Shown here: piece after piece, positions 27,492 to 34,038 of the stretch | Numbering within the stretch: position 1 is the first letter of the stretch | Layout of the letters: every line of letters begins with the position of its first letter | NCBI GenBank assembly: GCA_965263335.1 | Contig: CBDHHE010000001.1 | Location: 1,984,001 to 2,048,000, forward strand | Source: Thermohalobaculum sp965263335 | GTDB taxonomy: Bacteria > Pseudomonadota > Alphaproteobacteria > Rhodobacterales > Rhodobacteraceae | Direction: 5' to 3' | Length of the DNA: 64,000 nt | Notes under the pieces: generated by a model | The model's input: only the letters and a program-made list of their open reading frames with translations | Told to the model about the DNA's origin: nothing | Database searches by the model: none | Position numbers and translations under genes: made by a program

Positions 27492-27518
27492 GTATTCCTC
27501 CCGTTGTGGCCGCTTCTA

Positions 27519-27848
27519 TCAGGCGGCCTTGATGGTCTTTTCCAGGTCGTAGACAGTGCCGTCGTCGTCGGTCCACTCGAACCGGATCGTGCCTGGTCCG
27601 GGCACTTTCATATCGAATTCGAAGTAGGGATTGGCTGACACAGCAGGATCTATGTCGACGCTGACGACCTCCTCGCCCTCGAACGAGGCCGTGAACTTGT
27701 TAATGATCTTGCGCGGGATAAGCTCGCCGGTCTTATTGTCCTTGCGCTGACCGGACTCCATGGGGTGGCTGATCAGTGTTTTGATCGTAATCACTTCACC
27801 GGGCGCAGCCGTCTTCGGCACCTTCACGCGTGGTTTGACTTTGGCCAT
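27519..27848 (-). CDS. soxZ: SoxZ, sulfur-compound chelating carrier subunit
   Basis: A 109-residue immunoglobulin-like protein: KTLISHPMESGQRKDNKTG, FTASFEGEEVVSVDID and PGPGTIRFEWTDDDGT. It forms the SoxYZ carrier on which sulfur intermediates are bound. It has no signal peptide, as usual, because it is exported by hitchhiking with Tat-dependent SoxY. It starts 21 bp after the soxY stop. Confidence 0.95.
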   Translation of the reverse strand: MAKVKPRVKVPKTAAPGEVITIKTLISHPMESGQRKDNKTGELIPRKIINKFTASFEGEEVVSVDIDPAVSANPYFEFDMKVPGPGTIRFEWTDDDGTVYDLEKTIKAA

Positions 27849-27869
27849 CTGTTTCTCTCCTCAACCGGT

Positions 27870-28295
27870 TCAGCCGCCGCAGCCGCCAATGGTGACTTTC
27901 ACGGTCCGGCTGGCTTTGACGAACGAGCCATCCTCAAGTTTCGCTATGGCGACCAGATCCTGCGTCTGAGCGAGCCGGATGCGCGTCTTCGCCGACGAGG
28001 CGGCTGAAAGCCCGCCGAAATTGAAGGTTGCTACGCCGGGGTTGGGGTTGCCGGCAGCCAGAAGCAGAATCGCGCTCGCTCCATCGGCCGAAACTTCGAC
28101 AGGCACGGTGTTTCCGTTCTCGGCAATCTCCGGCGCGCCGATCTCGACCCCACCTTCCTTGACTTCGGCACCGCCTGTGAAGGCATTGATCGCCTCCGCG
28201 GTTCCGTTGTCTTCAGCCCAAGCCGGGAGCGGCAGGGAGATTGCGGCAATAGCGCCAGCTCCCAGCGCAATAGCCTGACGTCTCGTGACTTCCAT
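27870..28295 (-). CDS. soxY: SoxY, thiosulfate-oxidation carrier protein
   Basis: A 141-residue protein with a Tat leader (VTRRQAIALGAGAIAAISLPLPAWA) and the defining C-terminal swinging arm GGCGG. Its Cys139 carries the sulfur intermediates. It is shuttled between SoxAX, SoxB and SoxCD. Start 28295 is set by the Tat leader; a longer open frame reaches 28496 without a plausible start. The gene begins 11 bp after soxX. Confidence 0.95.
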   Translation of the reverse strand: MEVTRRQAIALGAGAIAAISLPLPAWAEDNGTAEAINAFTGGAEVKEGGVEIGAPEIAENGNTVPVEVSADGASAILLLAAGNPNPGVATFNFGGLSAASSAKTRIRLAQTQDLVAIAKLEDGSFVKASRTVKVTIGGCGG

Positions 28296-28306
28296 TGAAT
28301 CCTCCG

Positions 28307-28762
28307 TCAGTTTTCCTTGAGCGTCTGCAGATAGGCGACGATGTCCTCGACCTGCTGGGCGGTCAGGATTGATTTTCCCGCAAAGTCGTCGAGGGGCCGA
28401 AAGTAGCCGGTATCGACGTAAAAGGCCGGCATGATGGTCCCATCGAACATCATTTTCGAGTTCGTCACGATCCCGCGCAACTCGGCCTCGGTCCATCGGT
28501 CGGCAACACCATCGAGAAGAGGCCCGACCTCACCGTGGAACGACTCGCCGGTTGCATCAGAATTCACATGACAAGCCAGACAGTTTCCAAGCTTGCGCCC
28601 GACAAACCACTCTTTGCCCTTGGCCGGATCACCCGGCACGCCAGTGAGCGACTTGGAAATCGCGCCGTCCTCGAAGACAACTTCACTGGGCGCGATGGTT
28701 TCCGCCAAGCTTGGGGTCACCAACGCCGCCGCCACAAGCATCGGCAAAGCAATCGAGCGCAT
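28307..28762 (-). CDS. soxX: SoxX, monohaem subunit of SoxAX
   Basis: A 151-residue cytochrome with signal peptide SIALPMLVAAALVTPSLA, haem site CLACH (Cys61-His65) and the sixth ligand Met111 in GTIMPAFY. It receives electrons from thiosulfate conjugation to SoxY. Start 28762 follows GGGAGGA. The 121-bp upstream gap to soxW holds a palindrome matching a SoxR/SqrR-type operator, so a second promoter probably drives soxX onward, as in Paracoccus. Confidence 0.94.
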   Translation of the reverse strand: MRSIALPMLVAAALVTPSLAETIAPSEVVFEDGAISKSLTGVPGDPAKGKEWFVGRKLGNCLACHVNSDATGESFHGEVGPLLDGVADRWTEAELRGIVTNSKMMFDGTIMPAFYVDTGYFRPLDDFAGKSILTAQQVEDIVAYLQTLKEN

Positions 28763-28840
28763 ACTTATCCTCCCACGGAGCTGCTTTTGGCACTTCTTTT
28801 GTGTGAAACTAACCACAGCGATCGCGAGAATCCAACCGAT

Positions 28841-28860
28841 AAATTCAGAATATTGAATTT
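28841..28860 (-). promoter_or_regulatory. SoxR/SqrR-type operator candidate upstream of soxX
   Basis: A perfect inverted repeat AAATTCA-N6-TGAATTT, containing ATTC-N8-GAAT, lies 79-98 bp upstream of the soxX start. ATTC-N8-GAAT is, as I recall, the consensus reported for SqrR, a persulfide-sensing relative of SoxR. The Paracoccus SoxR binds the equivalent soxW-soxX gap. On the minus strand TTGGAT and TTAGTT, 17 bp apart, follow it and could be the promoter. Confidence 0.6.
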
Positions 28861-28883
28861 TTCGATGCGTTGGAGATCGCAAT

Positions 28884-29447
28884 CTAATTCTGCTGAGCAG
28901 CTTCCAGCTTTCGCGCGTGATACTTCTGGAAGTGCTCGCCGGACTCGTACCCCTTCTCCGCCACCCACTGGAACATGTGCAGTGTCGTGTACTTGCCGAA
29001 CGCGCCCGGCATCGTGCTGACCGCAGCGGCGCTCGCGGTGCCCTCGGCAGGCACTTCGTCAGGCATGAACAGGATGGTCGGGGTAAAGACGACACCCCAA
29101 CGTTGCGCCATCTCCTTCTCAGGAAGCGCTTCACCGTCGAAGTCCGTGACCTCCTCGTCGCCGAAGAGGTTGATCTGCACGACCATGAAGTTGTCCTTGA
29201 TGTAGTCAGCCACTTCCGGATCGGAAAAGACGGTTTCGTGCAGCTCCTTGCAATAGATGCATCCGCGCTGCTCGAAGATCACGGCGAGGCGCTTTCCTTC
29301 ATCGGCTGCCGTCTCGAGATCCTCGGTCATGTCCTTGAAGGTGACGGGCATCCAAGGCTGCTTGTGCAGTCCGTCCTCTCCAATCTCGGCGGCGGCTGCG
29401 GGAGTCGCGAGCAGACATGCGGCGACGATCCACCCGAGGAGTTTCAT
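28884..29447 (-). CDS. soxW: SoxW, periplasmic thioredoxin
   Basis: A 187-residue thioredoxin-fold protein with signal peptide LLGWIVAACLLATPAAA and a CxxC site (RGCIYCKE near residue 64), then VVQINLFGDEEV and GVVFTPTILFM with the cis-proline. It receives reducing power from SoxV and keeps sox proteins in the active thiol state. AGGAGGAAGATC directly precedes the ATG at 29447, an excellent ribosome site. The open frame continues upstream as a shadow of soxV. Confidence 0.92.
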   Translation of the reverse strand: MKLLGWIVAACLLATPAAAAEIGEDGLHKQPWMPVTFKDMTEDLETAADEGKRLAVIFEQRGCIYCKELHETVFSDPEVADYIKDNFMVVQINLFGDEEVTDFDGEALPEKEMAQRWGVVFTPTILFMPDEVPAEGTASAAAVSTMPGAFGKYTTLHMFQWVAEKGYESGEHFQKYHARKLEAAQQN

Positions 29448-29458
29448 GATCTTCCTCC

Positions 29459-30202
29459 TTATTGCAAAAGGCCCAGATTGGGCGCGACAGTGAGCATCCA
29501 GCCGGCAATTTCCCCGACCGAGTTGGTTCCGATGAGCACGGCAAACACGACCAGCATCACTCCGATGGCCTTTTCGATGGTGCCGAGATGTCGCCGGATT
29601 CCCTTGGCCCATGACAGGAACGGGCCAATGAAGAGCGCGGCAAGAATGAATGGCGCGGTCATGCCGATCCCGTAGGCAAGCAACAGGAGGCCACCCTCGG
29701 TCATCGTCGCCGAATCTTGTGCCATGAACAGGATGGCGGCGAGGATCGGTCCGACGCAGGGTGTCCATCCGAAGGCGAAGGCCATGCCGATGAACAACGG
29801 CCCAAGCAATCCAAGCGGCCTGTCTCCCATGTCGAGCCGCGCCTCTCTCATCAACAACCCGATCCGCAGGATGCCGAGATAGTGCAATCCGAGAACAAGT
29901 ACGATTGCGGCTGCAAACCACCTCAGCTCCACAGACCATGCACGCACTTGCTGACCCAGCGCTGTTGCAGCGGCCCCGAGCACGACGAACACGAGGATCA
30001 TGCCGAGCGAGAACATGACCGCAGACAGAACAACCCGATGTCGCTTCACAGGCGAGGGGCGACCGCCGTCACCTGCGAGATCGTCAAAGCTCACGCCGGA
30101 AATGTAGCAAAGATAGAATGGAACGATCGGCAGGATGCATGGCGTGAGAAATGACGCCAGACCCGCCAGAACTGCGGCGCCGTATCCGACGTCAAATCCC
30201 AT
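29459..30202 (-). CDS. soxV: SoxV, CcdA/DsbD-type membrane thiol transporter
   Basis: A 247-residue protein with six hydrophobic helices and the two conserved cysteine-proline motifs, FLTPCILPIVPFYLCYISG and FGWTPCVGPILAAI, which carry electrons from cytoplasmic thioredoxin to SoxW (and perhaps SoxS). It is the first gene of the minus-strand operon. Its start is 26 bp from the operator candidate and divergent from soxS. Confidence 0.93.
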   Translation of the reverse strand: MGFDVGYGAAVLAGLASFLTPCILPIVPFYLCYISGVSFDDLAGDGGRPSPVKRHRVVLSAVMFSLGMILVFVVLGAAATALGQQVRAWSVELRWFAAAIVLVLGLHYLGILRIGLLMREARLDMGDRPLGLLGPLFIGMAFAFGWTPCVGPILAAILFMAQDSATMTEGGLLLLAYGIGMTAPFILAALFIGPFLSWAKGIRRHLGTIEKAIGVMLVVFAVLIGTNSVGEIAGWMLTVAPNLGLLQ

Positions 30203-30228
30203 CGAGCCCCCGAATCTGCTAGATATTC

Positions 30229-30246
30229 ATATGCAGATTTGTATAT
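30229..30246 (+). promoter_or_regulatory. SoxR operator candidate between soxV and soxS
   Basis: An imperfect 18-bp palindrome of the form ATATnCAnATnTGnATAT (14 of 18 positions symmetric) in an AT-rich patch between the divergent soxV and soxS genes. Paracoccus SoxR binds the soxS-soxV intergenic region, and ArsR-type regulators of the BigR/SqrR group favour such AT-rich palindromes. It begins 27 bp from the soxV start, suiting repression of both directions. Confidence 0.5.
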
Positions 30247-30264
30247 ATGTTTTTCATGTCGTCA

Positions 30265-30666
30265 ATGATCTCACATCTGGCGTGCGGAACCCTCATCGCG
30301 GTCCTCAGCGTCTTCAACACGGGCGCTTCGCGCGCGAGTGCTGCGGAGCTCTTGATGTTCGAGGAAGACTGGTGCCATTGGTGCGACCGCTGGAACGAGG
30401 AAGTTGGCGTGATCTACTCGAAAACGGATGAGGGTCGCACTGCACCGCTGCGCCGCATAGACATTCATGGGACCTTTCCAGACGGCATCGCACTCTCGAG
30501 CCGCCCCCAGTTCACGCCGACATTCGTTCTCGTGGAACGTGGAAATGAAGTGGGCCGGATCGAAGGTTACCCGGGCGAAGACTTCTTCTGGGGGCTCCTC
30601 GGCAAGCTGCTCGAGAAGCTGCCGCCCTCGGATACAAATCGTGCTGGCAGACCAGCGACCAACTGA
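30265..30666 (+). CDS. soxS: SoxS, periplasmic thioredoxin-like protein
   Basis: A 133-residue thioredoxin-fold protein with signal peptide ISHLACGTLIAVLSVFNTGA and CxxC site EDWCHWCDRW, then RPQFTPTFVLVERGNEVGRIEGYPG. SoxS activates the SoxYZ carrier by reducing it. Three in-frame ATGs (30247, 30256, 30265) lack a Shine-Dalgarno. The first abuts the operator palindrome, and I favour the one directly before the signal peptide. soxR follows after 11 bp. Confidence 0.88.
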   Translation: MISHLACGTLIAVLSVFNTGASRASAAELLMFEEDWCHWCDRWNEEVGVIYSKTDEGRTAPLRRIDIHGTFPDGIALSSRPQFTPTFVLVERGNEVGRIEGYPGEDFFWGLLGKLLEKLPPSDTNRAGRPATN

Positions 30667-30677
30667 AGGACCGACGC

Positions 30678-31025
30678 ATGGCATTGCCGGTTTTCGACGA
30701 CGGGCTTGATGAGAAAGCGCTGGACGAGATGATGGAGAATGCCCGGAGAGCGACGAACTTTCTCAAGGCGCTGTCGCATGAAGGTCGACTTCTCATTCTC
30801 TGCCACCTGGCCGCTGGCGAAAAGTCGGTAACCGAGCTCGAAGACTTGCTTTCGGCACGCCAGGCGGCTGTGTCCCAACAACTCGCGAGACTGCGCCTGG
30901 AAGGCCTCGTGAGTTACCGGCGAGATGGCAAAGCGATTTACTACAGTCTCGGCGACGAACGTGCGAAGCGGATGATCGAGGTTGTCTACGACATGTTCTG
31001 CAAGACGGACTCTGCCGACGCCTGA
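30678..31025 (+). CDS. soxR: SoxR, ArsR-family persulfide-responsive repressor
   Basis: A 115-residue winged-helix protein of the ArsR/SmtB family. The recognition helix lies in LLSARQAAVSQQLARLRLEGLV and the wing in YRRDGKAIYYSL. Cys42 (LILCHLA) and Cys108 (DMFCK) sit at the positions of the two sensing cysteines of BigR and SqrR, which form a polysulfide bridge with sulfane sulfur and release DNA. It should repress the two divergent sox transcripts until thiosulfate or sulfide appears. Confidence 0.93.
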   Translation: MALPVFDDGLDEKALDEMMENARRATNFLKALSHEGRLLILCHLAAGEKSVTELEDLLSARQAAVSQQLARLRLEGLVSYRRDGKAIYYSLGDERAKRMIEVVYDMFCKTDSADA

Positions 31026-31043
31026 GGCCGCTGCGAGGAAGTC

Positions 31044-32096
31044 ATGGACTGGTTGGATTCCCAATTTCTGTCTCCGGCGATCGGGCTGATCGGCGGGCTT
31101 CTCCTCGGCCTTGCGGCGCGCCGAGGTCGGTTTTGCACGCTCGGTGCGATCGAAGACGCATTGTACGGGAACAGCTGGAACCGAATCCGAATGTGGGCTG
31201 TCGCACTCGCGGTGGCGATCTCCGGAACGTTTGTGCTGGCGCACGTGGGGATCGTAGACTTGTCCGTCTCGCTCTATGCCCGTTTTGTCTGGAATCCTGT
31301 CGCGAGTATCCTCGGTGGGCTCGTGTTCGGCTACGGCATGGCGATCGCCGGAAACTGCGGGTATGGCGCGCTCGCGCGGCTGGGCGGAGGCGACCTTCGA
31401 TCTTTCGTGATCGTGATCGTGACGGGGATTTCTGCATACTTGGTGCTGTCAGGCCCACTGGCGCCAGTACGCATCCTCCTGTTCGCACCAGAACCCAGCG
31501 CCCCAGGTGTCGCGTCGGGATATGCGCATGCCCTCGCGGATGCAGTCGGCGCTGCACCCGTGCTTCCAGCCTTTGGCGTCTCGCTTCTGCTCCTGTTGTG
31601 GGCGCTGTCGGACAGGCATTTCCGCGCATCGGTGAACGAGATTTTCTGGGCCTCGGTTGTGGGTCTTGCGATAACATCGGCGTGGCTTGGCACGAGCCTT
31701 CTGGCCAAACACAGCTTCAACGTGATCACCGTCGAGTCGCACAGTTTCACGGCACCATTGGGCGAGACCCTGCTCTTCCTGATGATCGCAAGTGGCGGCG
31801 GCCTCAGCTTCGCCGTCGGATCGGTGATCGGTGTCGTGCTGGGTGCGTGCCTCGGGAGCATCTCGAAGGGCCACTTCCGATGGGAAGCTTGCGACGATCC
31901 GAGCGAGTTGGGCAGGCAAATGTTTGGTGGTGTTCTCATGGGCGTAGGCGGCGTACTGGCCATCGGTTGCTCTGTGGGTCAGGGTCTGACGGCGTTCTCG
32001 ACGCTCGCCTTCAGCGCACCCGTTGTGCTCGCGTCGATATTTGCCGGTGCCGCGATTGGCCTGCGCCAACTTATCCAGGGCCTGCGGCTCTCGTAG
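31044..32096 (+). CDS. soxT: SoxT-type YeeE/YedE thiosulfate or sulfur importer
   Basis: A 350-residue membrane protein with about ten helices and the conserved cysteine motifs of the YeeE/YedE (TsuA) family: RRGRFCTLGAIED, AGNCGYGALAR and IGCSVGQGLTAFS. These cysteines relay thiosulfate in structurally studied members. Position directly after soxS-soxR matches the soxT genes of other sox loci, where it is thought to import sulfur compounds that signal through SoxR. Gap to soxR is 18 bp. Confidence 0.88.
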   Translation: MDWLDSQFLSPAIGLIGGLLLGLAARRGRFCTLGAIEDALYGNSWNRIRMWAVALAVAISGTFVLAHVGIVDLSVSLYARFVWNPVASILGGLVFGYGMAIAGNCGYGALARLGGGDLRSFVIVIVTGISAYLVLSGPLAPVRILLFAPEPSAPGVASGYAHALADAVGAAPVLPAFGVSLLLLLWALSDRHFRASVNEIFWASVVGLAITSAWLGTSLLAKHSFNVITVESHSFTAPLGETLLFLMIASGGGLSFAVGSVIGVVLGACLGSISKGHFRWEACDDPSELGRQMFGGVLMGVGGVLAIGCSVGQGLTAFSTLAFSAPVVLASIFAGAAIGLRQLIQGLRLS

Positions 32097-32118
32097 TGAG
32101 CTTCTGCTAACCATCGGG

Positions 32119-32159
32119 TACCAATCAATTTTCTGGCAGAAACGGCCTGAGGATTGGTA
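32119..32159. repeat. 8-bp perfect inverted repeat with 25-bp loop
   Basis: TACCAATC at 32119-32126 and GATTGGTA at 32152-32159 are exact inverted copies. The element lies between the end of soxT and the 3' end of the tRNA gene, which converge. It could slow transcription from both sides, but there is no T-run as in a classical terminator. Confidence 0.25.
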
Positions 32160-32214
32160 TGCCTTCCGAGCGGTCAGAGAGCTGGGCGCCGAGCAAATGC
32201 GCCACGTGTTCGAC

Positions 32215-32536
<322 letters not shown>

Positions 32537-32804
32537 ATGTTCAGTTCGTGCACATGCTCCTGCTGCTTGAGGAGCAATGCAGCGCCTGTCTTATCTCGCG
32601 AGGATGCGTCAAGGCAACGGCCGCATCGTTCAGCCGCACAGAACGCGGCATCCTTCGAAGTGATTGCACGGGAGCCCCTGAGCACTCCGAAACCCAACGA
32701 GACTTGCAAATTTGTTGCCGGAAACCGCGTCGGAGTGACGCTGTGGAAAGGTTTTGTGAATAAGCCCTCCGTATCCCGAAGGCCCCACATCAGAAGGAGA
32801 GACC

Positions 32805-33962
32805 ATGTCGCTCAAAGGGATTCTTGCCTTCGCCACGGCAAGTGCGCTCGGCGCAGGGGTCGCACTTGCCGAAGATGGGGTCGCGCCCGAGCGAATTACG
32901 TTCGGGCAAGTTGCCGCGTTCGAGGGCCCGGCAGCGGCGCTTGGCAACGGGATGCGCGAGGGGCTGCGCGCCGCGTTCAGCGAGGCCAATGCCGCAGGTG
33001 GCGTACATGGCCGGCAGCTTGAGCTGATCCATGAGGATGATGGGTATGAACCGGACCGTTCAGCGAAACTCGTTCGGGAGATGATAGGCAGCGGCAATGT
33101 CTTTGGGCTCATTGGCCCGGTAGGTACGCCCACATCGAAGGCGACTCAGCCGATCGCAACCTCGTCCAAGGTCCCGTTCATTGGTCCTTTCACAGGTGCT
33201 GGGTTCCTGCGCGATCCGGCCCACGGCAACGTCATCAACGTGCGCGCAACTTATGCCGCCGAGACGGAGGCTTGGATCCAGTATCTCGTGGACGAGCGCG
33301 GTTTTCGAAAGATCGCGATTCTCTACCAGGACGATGCGTTTGGCCGCGTGGGGCTCACGGGCGTGTCAGACGCGCTCGCGCGGCGTGGCATGACGATCAC
33401 GGCCGAGGGCACCTATACCCGGAACACCAAGGCCGTGAAGCAAGCTCTTCTGTCGATACGCAAGACAAAGCCCGATGCGGTTGTGATGGTGGGCGCTTAC
33501 AAGCCGGTCGCCGAGTTCATCAAGGTGGCGCGCAGGGTCAAGTTCAACCCGGTGTTCGTCAATATCTCCTTCGTCGGTTCCAAGGCGCTCGCGCAAGAAC
33601 TCGGCCCCGATGGCGCGGGCGTCATCGTCAGCCAGGTGGTCCCGTTCCCATGGGATCAAAGCATCCCATTGGTTGCGGAGTACCACGCAGCGCTGAAAGC
33701 GGTGAACGCGGACGCCGAACCGGGCTTCGTCTCGCTCGAAGGCTACATCGTCGGGCGGCTCACGGTCGCAGCGCTCCAGGCTGCAGGCAAGGATGTCACC
33801 CGTCAGACCTTTCTAGATGCAGTCTGGTCGATGTCGCAACTCGATCTGGGGGGCGCCATGCTCAGTTTCGCAGCGCGGGACAACCAGGGAATGGACGATG
33901 TGTTCCTGACGGAGATCAACTCCGACGGTGGCTTCGCGCCGCTTGAAGCGCACGGATCCTAG
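32805..33962 (+). CDS. Branched-chain-amino-acid-type periplasmic binding protein
   Basis: A 385-residue protein of the Peripla_BP_6 (LivJ-like) family with signal peptide SLKGILAFATASALGAGVALA. Motifs: GQVAAFEGPAAALGNGMREGL, LELIHEDDGYEPDRSAKLVREM, FGLIGPVGTPTSKA, KIAILYQDDAFGR and VPFPWDQSIPLVAEYHAAL. AGAAGGAGAGACC precedes the ATG. No ABC permease or ATPase gene lies nearby. Instead a chemoreceptor gene follows after 76 bp, so it probably acts as a ligand-loaded partner for chemotaxis rather than transport. Ligand unknown. Confidence 0.85.
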   Translation: MSLKGILAFATASALGAGVALAEDGVAPERITFGQVAAFEGPAAALGNGMREGLRAAFSEANAAGGVHGRQLELIHEDDGYEPDRSAKLVREMIGSGNVFGLIGPVGTPTSKATQPIATSSKVPFIGPFTGAGFLRDPAHGNVINVRATYAAETEAWIQYLVDERGFRKIAILYQDDAFGRVGLTGVSDALARRGMTITAEGTYTRNTKAVKQALLSIRKTKPDAVVMVGAYKPVAEFIKVARRVKFNPVFVNISFVGSKALAQELGPDGAGVIVSQVVPFPWDQSIPLVAEYHAALKAVNADAEPGFVSLEGYIVGRLTVAALQAAGKDVTRQTFLDAVWSMSQLDLGGAMLSFAARDNQGMDDVFLTEINSDGGFAPLEAHGS

Positions 33963-34038
33963 ACGCAGTCGTCGACGACCTCGCGCGGGGTCGCCAGGAT
34001 CACGCGGCGCAGGCGCACCTATTTGGGGAGAATTGACC

